A DNA stretch of 64,000 nt from Hirsutella rhossiliensis (Eukaryota; Ascomycota; Sordariomycetes; Hypocreales; Ophiocordycipitaceae): positions 1,674,001 to 1,738,000 of the forward strand of contig NW_025408675.1 of assembly GCF_020360975.1 (NCBI RefSeq), read 5' to 3'. Made by a program: the position numbers and the translations under genes. Shown piece after piece: positions 35,519-48,199 of this stretch (its first letter is position 1; each line of letters starts with the position of its first letter). Below the pieces are notes generated by a model. The model was not told the DNA's origin. It saw only the letters and a list, made by a program, of their open reading frames with translations, and did not search any database.

Positions 35519-35775
35519 TATAAGGGAATATATATCACGGTACGATTAGTTAGGTAGTAGAGATAGCTAGAGGTACTACGCTATATATATTATATTCTCC
35601 TTATTATAAGACTAAAGCTTACTAAAAGAGGGATTTTTCCTTTTTAGTTAGAGTAGCGAGAGGTCTATAATATATAAGCGGGGTAGGTATAATTCCCTAC
35701 TAATACCCTACTAATATATTAGTACTATATATCTAAGTACTTTATTATCCTTTACCTCTTAGTAGCGCTCTTATA
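35519..35775 (-). repeat. 3' LTR of element 5
   Basis: 257 bp, TATAAGGGAATATATATCAC to GCTCTTATA. The partner reads TATATTATAG where this copy keeps TATATCACGG, so RIP was unequal between the LTRs. Confidence 0.9.
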
Positions 35776-35791
35776 ATTATCTCCCCTCTTA
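35776..35791 (-). other. Polypurine tract of element 5
   Basis: TAAGAGGGGAGATAAT on the minus strand, directly inside the 3' LTR; it confirms the minus orientation. Confidence 0.65.
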
Positions 35792-36139
35792 TATAGACGT
35801 CTTAGCTATATCTTTAATATATATTGCTTTTACTATACTATATATATTCGGTTAAGAAGAAAGGTAGTTTTAGTTATATATCGCGCGTATACGCTTATAT
35901 AAGTATACGTTAGTCTACGCTCTATAACGTTAATAGTTATTATACTAGCGGTTGCCGCCGAGTAACTATTATAGTATCGCCTATATATCGGCCGCGTAAC
36001 TATAATATAAAGAGCGTATATATATATCTCTTACTTTTTCTATTTTCTTTTCTTTTTTAACTCTTCCGCTTATAATTACTATAGAGTTTTACGCCCTTTT
36101 TTATTAATCCCTTATACCTTTTTATATTACTTTTTATCG

Positions 36140-37740
36140 ATAATTTATTAACGATAATACCTTCTACGCTAAAGAAGATAAAGAACTATAACGCTAATTT
36201 CCTATACTATATATAGGAGTAGGTAGTAGTAGGTTTACCCTTAAAGCGTAAGCGATCGGCCTAAAAGTCTTATAGCGACGCTAGTTCCCACTTAGCGAAG
36301 AAAGCTAAGAAAGGTATAAGGGAATCCTAGTCTTAGGAGACTTTTAGTCTAAGACCTAATATTAGTAAGGGTTATGCCCCTATTACCCCGCTAAATACCC
36401 TAGCTCTAGCTATCGATAAGCTTACCTTTATAGGCTAAGAAACTTATAAGTCTATTACCCCTATTAGCGATATTAATACTAGTAAGGAGATTATACCTAA
36501 GCGCTCTTAGGTAAGTACCGATAACCTAGCTACTTTATCTTAATAAAGTAGCTCTAGCTAATAAGAGATTATTGCCTAGGCCGCTCCTTAAAATAAGTAG
36601 GCCGATATTAATAATAAGGCCTAGCTAAATAAGGGCTAAGACTATCTTAATACTTAGCCGAATAAGGGCTAAGATAACGATAATAGTAATAATAAAGACG
36701 GCCGCGATCTAACTCCTCCTACTAACGAACTTAAGAACGGCGGCGCTAAAGATAAGGGCACCTAGGCGGTAGTACGAGGCGGTCGCGCTCCTATAAAGAA
36801 GCGCACCTAATCTAAGGCTAAAGCCCGCCTAGTTAGGGCCTATAAGGTTATCCCTTATAAGCTCTAGTATATATATTATTTTAAGACGGTCGTTAAGGAG
36901 TATAATATAACCGAGCCTAAGCCTATTAAGGTCCTCTTAATTAGCTATATTTTCTTAGGGGTTTCCTTAATACGCTATAAGTAGTACTATAAATATACTA
37001 CGACCTATAACTAAGTAAGTTTCCCCTTAACTTTAAATATTATAATTAATAAGCTAATCTTTCTTAAGGCTACTACTCTTATATCTAATAACTAGGCCGA
37101 TATAGTCGCTATTATTAAGTACCTATGCGAGCTTAATAAGCTAAAGACTAGTAATAAGGATACTAAGGACGATAGCTTAAACGTAAGCGTGCTTATTTTT
37201 AAGGAGGCTAATCGGCGCCGTCTTACTATTATAGTATAGTATTTAGCTAAGGCTTTAGACGCCGCTAAGATAGCCTATTATAAGTCCTTAAAGACTATAA
37301 GTATATAAAAGTCTACTATTATAAGTTTTATCCGACCTTTTTATTAGCGACTACCTAACGATATACTAGGTCGAGCGTACTAACTACTATACGCTAATTA
37401 ATAAGCGCCGCGAGCTTATTATTTACCTTAACCTAGCGCTCTTATTTAATATCGCCTATATAAGCCCGGAGTACTAGGCCTAGGAATCCTAGTTAAAACT
37501 CCGCTTTATCGATAGCGATATAGGCTATACTTCGTAGTAATACGCTTTACTATTTACTAAGGCCAAGGTAAGTACCGTGCTAATAAAGATAAGTCTTAAC
37601 GTAGAGGATAAGGAAGGAGCGGAGGATAGGGTAGTTTTAGTATTTCTAGAAGTATTCGGTATAGCGGAGGGGGCGCCTTAGTTAGTTCTTACTACGCCGG
37701 TAAAAAAGAGGGGTAGTCGGAAGTAATAGATAGGTCTTAT
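36140..37740 (+). pseudogene. Antisense ORF in the 3' part of element 5 (unrecognised)
   Basis: On the plus strand, opposite to pol, a frame stays open for over 350 codons with stops only at TAA/TAG, so a protein gene degraded by RIP is likely. Legible parts are NTLALAIDKLTFIG (about 36395-36440), a polar Asn/Asp/Lys-rich middle (NDNSNNKDGRDL, about 36680-36715) and a basic stretch RAPIKKRT (about 36785-36810). A more structured C-terminal part includes IVAIIKYLCELNKLKTSNK (about 37105-37160). GTAAGT words at 37013 and 37566 may be splice sites. No gag, pol or envelope motif was recognised. It could be an accessory gene of the element or a captured host gene. Confidence 0.5.
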
Positions 37741-38319
37741 CTTTCTTTTATTTAGCTATAACTATCCTTCTCTCCTTTATTATTAGGGCCTTAGTAAAGT
37801 TACGGTTTAGTTTTATTTTCCTTAATAATATTTAATAGGTAGTTTTAATAGTTTTTCCCTTATTCTTTTATTTTACTATTTTATATATAGTTATAAGACG
37901 TTTAAGCGTACTAATATATTAATAAGTCGGTAGTAATTTAATAGGGATTCGTTACTAATTTAATAGCGTCTCCCTACGCTAGTAGGTTTCCCTACCTTAC
38001 TTAGTCTTATACCTCTTTTTCCTAGTTAAGCGAGTAGTATATTCTTTAATAAGGTCTTAGCTATTCGCTATATCTTTAGTATTAACCTATTAGTTATACT
38101 TAGCTAGCTATCCTTTCTATTTAATAAGGAAAAAGGTATCGCCCTTAAATCTCTTTTAGTCTTTAATCTCTTAGACTTCTTATTTACCTTTATCGTCCTC
38201 TAAGTTTAGTATTAATAGGGTTTTACTATCTTTATAGGTGCCTTTACGCTCTTTCTATAGCTCTAAGAGACTAATATAGAAAACGTTATAAAGGCGTAAG
38301 TACTTCTTAAGGTATAAGA

Positions 38320-38830
38320 AGGTATAAGCAATAAGCGTAGAATCGGGTAATCGATAACGTAAGTAGAAAGATCGGTCGAAGGAGTATAGGGTAGGATTTC
38401 GTCCGGAATTTATAACGAGCATATAAGGGGCTGAATAATATATTAAAAGAATAGCGTTGTAAAAGATGCTTGCGAACTTACTTATTTTATCTACTACTCC
38501 TAGGGAAATCCTTTGTCTTTTATAGACTATTGCTCGCCTACTAGTAAATTAATTAGTTAGCTTTCTAGCACATTCTATAGTAATTAAAAAGCTCTATCTA
38601 TAGTATATCTTCCTAACTTAGTAGGTGGTCTGATTATAGCGTAATAGTTAACGTAAGACTATAGGTTCTAGTATAAGTAGTGGATTTAACTAGAATGTTC
38701 TATGCCCTACCTATTCTTATATCGCGGATATCTTCGGAACCGCTAGGCTACAATAGGCAATAGGGTATCCGTTCTGCTCGTAATTAACTTATGCATTTTA
38801 TATATATTTTTGTCTATAGGGATAGGCTTA
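38320..38830. other. Weakly RIP-mutated patch inside element 5
   Basis: About 500 bp between the antisense ORF and pol where TpG and CpA are common again (GATGCTTGCG, AGCACATTC, GTGGTCTGATT, CTACAATAGGCAATAGGG), unlike all surrounding element sequence. No gene, LTR or inverted repeat was recognised. It may be single-copy sequence carried by this copy alone, which RIP would not target. Confidence 0.6.
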
Positions 38831-41800
38831 TCCTAACCCGTTTTTCCTAGAGGAAGATATAGATATCTAGTAGAGGTCTTTATCTTTTAAGGGTTATTCC
38901 CTTAGACTATATTATAGAGCCTCTTTTTACTAGCTTATTCTATAAAGCCTCCCTATACCTATTATTTCTTTATAATAGTAAAATAGGAATATAAGGGTAT
39001 ATTCTTATATAAGGAGTATAAAACGATATACTTACTTTTTAATAGCTTATAACACCTAAAACGGTTTAATATACTTAGGTAAGAGTTTTCTTTTTTCGTC
39101 CTTAAAGCGTAAGTTCTTTATCGATAATACTATAAGGTCTCTTACTTTTAATATAAGCGGTTAGTGCCTTAAATTATAGTATTTCGCTTATAATTTAATA
39201 GCCTTTCCCTAGTATTCCTTAAGCCTTTTTTATAGCTCTTATAGCCTAGTAACTCTTACTCTTACTTTAGGTACCCCCCTTTAAATAATATCGTTATTAG
39301 TATTAATATAGAAGTTTAGTTAGTAACTTATTAATACTTCGTTAAGTAATAACTTAGTTATTACGTTCTTTATATTATTATATATAAATTAAGTAATATA
39401 TAGGAGTAACGCTTAGTTAGTTTATTCTAAGTTAGTAAAGTATCTTAAGTAGTACTATATAGCTTAGTTTATTCGTTTTATTTACTTATTAGTTTATAGG
39501 TAAAATACTATTAATAGCCTACGTTTTACTTATAAAATAAAATAAAGATCTAACTAAAACTTACTTATAAATAAGGACCCTTTATCTAAGATAATACCTT
39601 TTAGAGGTCTATATACTAATTTAACTTAGTAATAGAATATTTTTACTAGCTCTAGGGCTATTATTATCTTAAAGATAGGAAAGAAAAGGTAATACTTAGT
39701 ATATTAGTCTACGATTACTAAGATTATATTAACGTCTTATCTATTATACTATACTTTAGGTAGACCTATAGTAAAGTCTATTAATAATTCTTCTTATAGT
39801 TATATAGGATATAGTAACGATTATATAGTACTATAAAGGCGATGCCTCTTAGATACTATACCTTAATATACTAAGTATAACTAAATATATTTATTTATAT
39901 CTTTTGTTATTCTATCTTAGTAGAAGTTCCTCGCTAGTAGTTCGCTAGTATATTAAGAGCTAAAGTATCTTACTAATAGATCGTTATAAAAGAGCTATAT
40001 TAGCTCTTACTATAAGGCTGCTTCTAAAGGTACTATAATACGACCCTTTTATAGTAGTAGTTTATTTAAGCGTACTAACTAAAAACCCTTTTCTTTTAAG
40101 AAGTCTTTAGTCTCCTTTAGCTTACTAATCGCTACGTTAACTAACTAAGTATGTTTTAGTAACTCTAGTAATAGTTCTAAAACTTCTACTATATAAACCT
40201 TTATATAGTACGCCGCTTCTTTAGCGGTCTTTCTTAAGAGTAACTATTTATAACTAGCTCTCTCTTTAGCTTAATTAGCTAATTATTTAGGTCTCGCGCT
40301 TAAATTATTATAGTTTCGCTATAGATAAGCTTATATATTTTCCTTATATAAAGGTACTTTACTACGCTTATATTAACTTAAGGTTAAGTGTCTTTTTACT
40401 TATAAAAACGCCTTATTATTTCTTTATATAGATATAGTATTAATAGTAGCTAGTTTTACTTATAGCTTTAGTAATAGTTCTATAGATAGGGGCTTCTCGC
40501 CTTTATATCTAGGCATTCTCGATAGCGCGTCCGCTAGGTTAGATTTACCTATATAATACTTAATTATAAAGTTAAATAATACTAAATATATATACTATCT
40601 TACTTACCTCTTATTTAAGGAGGTCTAGTATATAAACGTTTAAAGGTTATAGTAGTCTAATAATACCTTTACTTTATACGCTGCCCCTTTAACGTAATAT
40701 CGCTAGTATTTAAATAACTTAATAATAGCGAAGAGTTCTTAGTCTAAAATACTATAATTAAGTTTAGCTCTAGTAAACTTCCTTAACTAAAATATAATCG
40801 GATAATAACGCCCTTTATTATTAGGTTAAGAGATAATCCTTATTATCGCGAATTACGATATATTTATTTCGATGCGAATATATCTTTCTAGATTATAATA
40901 TCGGAGGAGTAGGGCTCCTTAAAAAGTATCTTTAAGAGCCTAAAACGCTGCCCTTTTAGCGAGGTTTAGCTTTATACTCCTTAGCTTCTTCCTATTCTTA
41001 CTCCCCTTTAATAATATAGTTAAGGGCGCTATAACTCTTAAATACCTATATATAAATCGTTAGTAAAAATTATAGAACCTAAGGAAAACCTAAATATTAT
41101 AGTAGGTTATAGGTTTAGGCTATTAAGCTATTACCTCTACCTATTAAGGGTCTATCGATACCTTATCGATAGATAATATAAACCTAAGGAACTTAACTAA
41201 CTATTAATAAAAGATATACTTCGATAGTTTTATATAGAGCTCTATAGCCCTTAGCCTTTCTATTACTTATCCTAAGTATTTAGTATATTCTTTTCTTATC
41301 TTAAAGTATATAAGGATATTATCGAAGTAGACTATATAGATTATATCTATAAGCCCTTTAAGCGCTTAATAAATATAGCTCTAAAATATAACTAGTGCGT
41401 TAGTAAGTTTAAAGGGTATTACTAAGTATTCGAAATATCTATAATACGTTTAAAAAGTAGTCTTTTATTTATTTCCTCTTTAAATTTAAATATATTAATA
41501 CGTATTTTATATATTAATCTTAGAAAAATACTTAGCTCCTTAATAGTAGTTAATAATCTCCGAAATAAAGGGTAAAAGGTACTAATTCTTTTATATAACT
41601 TAGTTATATCCTTAGTAGTTTATATATAGCTATAAGGTACTATCCTTTTTTAAAATAAAAAGGATAAGCGCCCTAGCTAGGCTCTTTAACTCTTAGATTA
41701 TTTTCCTTTTTATCGCGTCTTAGATTTAGTCGCGTAATACTTAGAGTTCCCTTTATAATAGAGGGTAAATCGGTCTATAAGGAGGTTCTATATTAAGGAT

Positions 41801-42900
41801 TAAATTAATTAAGTAATCTATTCCCTTTTTAGCTAGTAATAAATCGGATTTATTAGCTAAGAAGGTAACTTTAAACTAGTAAAGAGTTAATAGGACTTCG
41901 GCTTATTCTTCCTATAAAATCCCTTTATCCTTATCTTTATTTAATAGCGGGATTAGCTTAGGATTAAGCGCTATTATATATACCCTTGCCTTATTCTTAT
42001 ATTCCTAAAAGAATCTATAGGGATTCTATAAGGTTTCGCTACTTAGTTAATACTTAAACTACTACTATTATTTCTATAAGATAATATAAATACGTTTATC
42101 CTTTAAGGTAGTAACTAATAAAAGGATTAATACCTAATCGTTTAGTATTAACTTATTAGTATTAATATAAAAATAAGTAATTATCTTTTTAGTGCCTCTT
42201 ATATTTATTATTTAGAGCGGCACTAACTATACTCTATACTCCCTTACCTTACTATTACTAAGCCTTAATAACTTAGGGTATAATAGCGCTACTTATAGTA
42301 ATCCTTATTATTAAGTAAAGTATATATTTATAAGGTTAACGGTACTATAAGTATCTAGGTATATAGGGACTTTAGTAGGGTTTCGCCTTAATATTATTAT
42401 AGGAGTTTTAAGTAACTATCTTATAAGTATTAAGTTTACTAAGAGAGAGGCGTTTACCTTAATATCTTACCTTTTCCCTATTTTATAGTATTAAGTCTAA
42501 GAGTCTTTACTAGGGTTTTTAGTTTTAGAGAATTAGTATATTTTATAGATAGGTATCCTAGCTTATTATATTAGAAATATATAATTCCTAATTAAGTAAA
42601 AGATCCCCTTTCTTAATAATATCCCTTAGTTCGGCCCTTAGTAGGTATATCGCTAGCTTATTAGTTATTAGTCGAATTAGTAGTATTTCCTTAACGATTC
42701 GGCCTAGCTTATCGGCCTCTTTAATTCCTTCCCTTATATATACCGCCTTAAGGTATAGTACTACTTTTATTCCCGGTTCCTTTAAGGGTAGAAGTAGTAT
42801 TAGTACGTTGCCTCTTATTAATAGTAGTATCTTAATATTATTAAGCGACTTATATAAGCTCTTTTTATTAGTAGGTATAAATAGGTATTAAATAGAGGTT
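38831..42900 (-). pseudogene. RIP-degraded pol of element 5
   Basis: Minus-strand relic. Reverse transcriptase shows IVYFDNILIYF at about 41305-41335 (YFDD to YFDN), preceded by a frame equivalent to MPFGLTNAP. RNase H contains FTRAELNYSILD at about 40760-40800, matching the gypsy ExNY signature. The integrase core lies about 39640-39790, with LLIDFTIGLPKV and IILVIVD. The sequence from 38831 to about 39300 follows integrase and has no recognised domain. Confidence 0.8.
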
Positions 42901-43774
42901 AATTTAGTCTCGAAGTTATAGCTCTAGCTTAATAAAAAATATAAGAGCACGCGCTTTTTCTAATAGGCGTTTAAAATACCTCTCTAAGGAGTTAAGGTAT
43001 AAGCTAAACTTTAAAAGGGACTAGCCTTCTTATTAGCGAGCCTCCTTTAATTATATCGCTAATAGTATCTCTTTATTTATAGTATCCTTAATTAAGATAA
43101 GTATTTATTCCTTAAAGTATACCTAATCTATATTATATTTAGTTTAGTTAATTAGCGTCTATTCTTTAAGGTCCCGGCGCTATCTTACTTTATAGTCGCT
43201 ATATATATAATCTACTATATAGAGGATCTTTATTTTATCGCGACGAAAGCGTTTAAGCGCTGCCTTAAAGGCGTCCTTTAGATCGTAAGTTTAGTCTAAA
43301 CGTTTCTATATATTAGTAGGTTAAGATAATTAAGCGATATTTTTAATCTTAACCTCGTTACTACGACTACTATTCGATTTAAGGGAGTAAGACTATCGAT
43401 GCTTTCTTAAATAGATAGCGATAGCGCCGGTATATTTAGTAATTTCCTCCTTTAATTATATAACGCGGTCTTATAGGCGTTTCCGTCTCTTCTAGCTCCT
43501 TAATACGCGCTTATAGGGCTATAAGCTTTTCTTTATAAGTTAACGGTCTTACGCCTATAGGTAGCGATATCTTCGATATAGTTAGAATATCGTCTATAAT
43601 AGAGGTCTATTCTAAGGATATATCTTTTAGTTCTTTATCTCCTAAGTAGATACCCGATATACGTAATAAAGAGGCCTTAACTAGTTAACTACTACGTTGC
43701 GCTATAGGAGTATTATATAGTCTTCTTTAAGTAGCTATCTCTATTAAGGAACTAAAAAGGGAAGCTTTAGAAAT
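42900..43774 (-). pseudogene. RIP-degraded gag of element 5
   Basis: Minus-strand frame beginning shortly inside the 5' LTR. An N-terminal Lys/Arg/Glu-rich probable coiled coil (about 43430-43560) is followed by LKDAFKAALKRFRRDKIKIL (about 43220-43290). This is the arrangement of a capsid-type gag. Stops at TAA/TAG; start unknown. Confidence 0.6.
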
Positions 43775-44031
43775 TATAAGGGAATATATATTATAGTACG
43801 ATTAGTTAAGTAGTAGAGATAGCTAGAGGTACTATACTATATATATTATATTCTCCTTATTATAAGACTAAAGCTTACTAAAAAAGGGATTTTTCCTCTT
43901 TAGTTAAAGTAGCGAGAGGTCTATAATATATAAGCGGGGTAGGCATAATTCCTTACTAATACCCTACCGATATATTAGTACTATATATCTAAGTACTTTA
44001 TTAGCCTATACCTCTTAGTAGCGCTCTTATA
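43775..44031 (-). repeat. 5' LTR of element 5
   Basis: 257 bp, same length as 35519-35775; followed by the GAATA target duplication at 44032-44036. Confidence 0.9.
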
Positions 44032-44372
44032 GAATACCTTATTACTAAGGAATTAACTATATAAATAAAGGGATATAGAAGGGTAAATTTTATAATAAAG
44101 TTACTTAATAGGACTATATAAATTTATTAATAAAAAAGAATAGCTTTTTACCTTTAATTTTAATAAGCTTAATTTCCTTCTACCTTCTTTAAGAGTAAGG
44201 ATACTTTTAAGATATAACTTCTAAGCTTATAAAGCTAGTCTAAAAGAATTAACCGATTAAGCTTATTAAAGAGAAATTTAATTAATTTATTCTTAAATTC
44301 TAACCTATCTTTAAAAAGGAACTTCTTAAGAGGTTAGCTTTCCCTACTAAAAAGAATAGGTCTACTATAAAG
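44032..44372 (+). pseudogene. Copia element A, protease to pre-integrase region
   Basis: Resumes copia A after element 5 and matches 58645-58985 of copia B. More C and G have been lost here than in B; for instance ATTCGGTTAATTTATTCTCG in B is ATTTAATTAATTTATTCTTA here. That suits an older copy. Cut at 44372 by the foldback element. Confidence 0.75.
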
Positions 44373-44917
44373 TAAAACTAATTATACTTATATATATCTT
44401 TAATCGTACTTATGCTTTATTTTTTAAGATTTATACTAGCGCTTAGCCTACCCCGCTTACTTATACTATATAAGGCTAGTAAGTATCTATACCGCTTAAA
44501 TACTTATACTTATACTTACGCCTACCTATATATATTATAATATACTTCTACCTATATAATATATACCTCTTAATTCGCTTAAATAATATATTTCTAAGCC
44601 TTAAGCTCGAAGTTATAATAATTAGCTTATAAATTAATCCGGTTCCTCCTTTAGCCCTTATAGCTATATAAGCGGTAGTATAGTAAAAGCTTAAAGGTTA
44701 TATATATATATATAAGCGAGCGTCTTACGTTATATAGCTAAAAGTATATTATAATATATATAGGGCGTAAGCGTAAGTATAGCGGGCATTTAAGTAGTAT
44801 AGATACTTACTAGCCTTATAGGGTATAAGTAAGTAGGTAGGCTAAAATTAGTATATATCTTAAAAATAAAGCGTAAGTATAATTAAAGATATATATAAGT
44901 ACGATTAGTTTTACTCT
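44373..44917. mobile_element. Foldback (Mutator-like) non-autonomous DNA transposon
   Basis: About 545 bp whose two ends are inverted copies of each other over roughly 180-190 bp. The left starts TAAAACTAATTATACTTATA; the right end, reverse-complemented, starts TAAAACTAATCGTACTTATA. It is flanked by TACTATAAAG on both sides (44363-44372 and 44918-44927), a 9-10 bp duplication. The uninterrupted copia B has this once near 58980. Long terminal inverted repeats plus a 9-10 bp duplication point to the Mutator superfamily. There is no transposase, so it needed one in trans. Confidence 0.75.
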
Positions 44918-46121
44918 TACTATAAAGGACCTTCTTTTAATAGCTTAAGGAGACAGTCTTTTTTAGTATATATAACTTAGTTACTTAGGCCCCTTAGCTT
45001 TATATAAGCTAGCTTAGTAATAAGGCGTTCGAATTAAAGGGTCTAAGAACTTTAAATATAAATACTATAGCTAAGGGGAGACTAAGAGACGAATTTATAG
45101 ATAAACCCCTTTATAGCTAGACTAGCTATATAAGGAAAATTAAGGAGACTAAACTAATATTTCTAAGAACTAGGAAAGCTTTATTAAGGTAATATTTTTT
45201 ATAGATACTTTTTTAAGGATAATTTTCCTTTATTTCTTATAGACCTACTTAAGTAAGTATAACTAGTTTACTTTCTAGGACTTTATTAACTAGATATAAT
45301 CCTACTTAAGCTATAAGGTAAAAAAGATATAGTTTAATAAAGAGCTATTTATAAAGAATATCTTAAATTAGCTTTAAAAAAGGGGTATTTAACTCTTTTA
45401 TTAGTATTAAATACCTAAGCTTAGAATAGTAAGGTAGAAAGATTAAAGGGTACTATAATAAAAATAGCTTATATAGTAAGACTTACTATAAGGCTTCCCT
45501 AAGACCTTTAAAAGGAAGTTATTAAGACTACTTATTACTTATAGAACTAGACCCTTAGGGACCTTAAGGACCTTAAGGACTATAAGGACCTTAAGGAACT
45601 TAAGGAACTAAACTAAGGAATAAACTAGAAATCCCCCTTTAAGCTCTTTATAAAAAAGAGGGCCTTACTAGCCTACCTTTATACCTATAGCTATAAGGTA
45701 TACGCTATAACTATTAATATATAACTAAAAAGAAAGAAGAAAAGAAAGCTTAATCTTAGAGCTTTTATTAGTTACCTTATTAATTATAATTCTATAAATA
45801 TCTTTTAGATCTAGATTCTTATTTTATAAAAGGTTATTTTAACTAAGGACGTAAGTTTTAATAAATCTAGCTTTTTTAATAGAAAGATAGATTATTAGCC
45901 CTTCTTACTCTCTTAACGTTAGCTAATTTTAAAGATTTAAATCCTCCCTTCTTAATAGTCTTAAAAAGAGGTCTTAGATAAAGAAATAAAAGAAGAAACT
46001 AATATTAAAGTAGTTAAGAATAATACTAACTTTAAAGAAAAAGAGGAAGCTACTAGATTAATAGATCTAAATAAAGAAGGAGACTATAAGAAAATAGTAA
46101 AGCTAAAATTCGCTTACCTCT
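44918..46121 (+). pseudogene. Copia element A, integrase region
   Basis: Matches 58980-60130 of copia B. The pre-integrase zinc region is at about 44935-45100 (frame ending KTKRRI, family ending AKxxxxISR). The integrase core follows, with IFFIDTFLRIIFLYFL at about 45195-45240. A local run of TTAAGGACC-type units (45551-45610) is expanded relative to B. Element 6 inserts at 46121/46122. Confidence 0.7.
46117..46121. repeat. Target-site duplication CCTCT, left copy
   Basis: Left flank of element 6. The right flank at 53106-53110 is CCTCC, as is the uninterrupted copia B near 60124; one transition separates them. Confidence 0.65.
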
Positions 46122-46306
46122 TATAAGAGTCTTTAACTATTATAGGTAATAGGCTTAGGCTATAGCCTAAGCTATATAGTTATATATAAAGGGCTAGATC
46201 CTATATATATAAAGGTAGGCTAGCCGCGTATAAAGAGCTCTATATAGCTTATTAATATTATCCTATAGATAGTACCTATATATACGCCTCTACCTACTCT
46301 ATAATA
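46122..46306 (+). repeat. 5' LTR of element 6
   Basis: 185 bp, TATAAGAGTCTTTAACTATT to CTCTATAATA. It contains a small inverted repeat (AGGCTTAGGCTATAGCCTAAGC) also present in the partner. Confidence 0.85.
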
Positions 46307-46399
46307 GTATAAGCTATTATTTAATAGATCTAATAAATATCTCCCTAAAAAGGGTACTACTTCCTTAAGGGAGCACCCCGCTACCCTTTAAGTAGATAA

Positions 46400-47850
46400 G
46401 AAGTATTATAGCTATCCTAAAAGCGATTAAAAGCGCGATAGCTAGTAAGAAGAATAAGGTTCTCGCTATACTAAGGGAGCCGTCTATAAGACTAGCGTTA
46501 ACCCCTACGACCTTAGTAATACCGGTTATAGCGGCGGAACTATTAATATAGAAGCTACTTCCTTAGCCGACTTAGGACGGTAAGCCTAAGTCCTTTTACT
46601 TCTTCCTTAGCTAGCTATAGACGAAGTTTATAATAAATAAGAAATAAGGCCTAAACGGCTATTATAATATAGCGTAGTATTCGCTCCTTTATACGCTACT
46701 AGAGCCCTAAATATAGTAGATCTTTAGATTCTAGGATAAGGGCGGCCCTAGAGGTAGACGCGACTTATAGGACTTCTTTTAATACCTTATATATATATTT
46801 AGTAATATATAGGAGTAAGAGAAGGCGTAGGATAGGCTATAGACCCTTAAGTAAAGGGATAGGTAGACCTTTAGCGAATTCCTCCTTAACTTTAAAGAGA
46901 CGCTCTTATAAGTAGTAAGAACTATAGTATAGGAAGATAGAGTAAAGCTTATATAGTTATATAACTTAATTACGCTAGCCCTATAAGAGCTACTTATCCC
47001 TATAATTATACCTACTAACTATAGTAAGTATATAAGCTAGTTAATAAAGGTAGTATTAGGCTATAAGTAAACGCCGCGTTTTTAAAAGCTTTATAAGTAT
47101 ATACTATATAGTAGTAATAGGATTACCGCCCCTCTATAAGAGGAATAGCTAACTATCGATATTAATAAAGATACCTTAATATCGGCTACTTATATAGACC
47201 GAGCTAAACGTAGTAAGAAGTTATTATCGAATATCCCTTATACTATCCCGCTCTCTAAGTAGCGGGCGAAGTAAGTAACGAGTAAGGAAATTAAGAAAAG
47301 GAAGGCTAATAGCCGCTACCTATATTATAGCGCGTTTATATACTTTATATTAAAATGCCCTTTCCTTTTAGCTAAGCGGCCTATAGTAGTTTAAGTAGTA
47401 AAGATAAAACCGCTCCTTACTTTAAACGATAAAGAGGACTCCGCTTCCTTAGGCTTAAAGGAAAAAAAGTAGCTCTAGAGTAAAGATAAGCTTTAAAGCC
47501 TTAATTACTAGTATTAGTAAAGGAGAAAGAGGAATTATCCGCTTATATAAAAGAGGAGCTTACTTTAATATAGGTTATAGTTAATAACTCCTTACCTATC
47601 GCCGCCCTTATAGATAAGGGCTACTAATACTATACTATAGTTAACGAGGCGCTTATATAAGAGATATAAGTACTAGTAAAAAAGATCGCCCTAAGGTAAG
47701 TAAAGGGCGCCTTAGGCGCGATAAAGGGTATAGTAATTAAGGGCATTATATAGCTAGCTATAAAGGTCGATAGTTACTATAAGCTTATTATAGCCTATAT
47801 AATCCCTTAACTAAAGTTTCCCTTAATCCGTAGGAAACCTTAGTAATTAT
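46400..47850 (+). pseudogene. RIP-degraded gag and protease of element 6
   Basis: A plus-strand frame with a gag-type helical region, then a zinc knuckle at about 47318-47375 (YLYYSAFIYFILKY for CxxCxxxxHxxxxC with Cys/His read as Tyr). The protease region is about 47590-47700 with SLPIAALIDKGY, where the family has DSG or DTG. Gypsy relic 4 at 29946-30753 is a cousin of this part. Confidence 0.65.
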
Positions 47851-48199
47851 ATATAAAGTTATACTTAGTTCTATACTAAAAGAAGCTATAGTTTAAGCTT
47901 ATATAATAGTAGGTCTACTATAACGATAGTTCTATAAGCGTAGGACTAAGAGTACGAGCTTTATACTTAGTATAAGAAGTCCTTACTTTTATCTTTATAG
48001 GAACCGTATAATAGTTAAAGTAAGAGGAAGGCTAGGTAGCGGCTAATATAGCGGTCTATATAGTTAGCCTAGCGGATATCGATAAGGCCCTTTAGGTAAA
48101 GAAGCTAAAGTCGCCTTCTAAGCTATAGTAATAGATACTAGAGCGCTTTTATAACCTCTTACTACTATTTAAGTCCTAGGAAGCGGATAAGCTTAACCT

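Larger units (their letters stand above)
35519..44031 (-). mobile_element. Ty3/gypsy element 5, complete structure, nested in copia A
   Basis: 8513 bp with two LTRs of exactly 257 bp (35519-35775, 43775-44031) and a 5-bp target duplication. Pol is on the minus strand, so the right LTR is 5'. The purine-rich tract next to the left LTR on the minus strand agrees. Two features are odd for a gypsy element. There is a plus-strand ORF of about 1.6 kb at the 3' end (36140-37740), and a roughly 500-bp patch at 38320-38830 where CpA and TpG survive. Confidence 0.9.

Noticed and set aside
44373..44917. CRISPR-like or ncRNA hairpin
   Set aside because: The palindrome has transposon target duplications and a clean empty site in a sister copy; explained as a foldback transposon.
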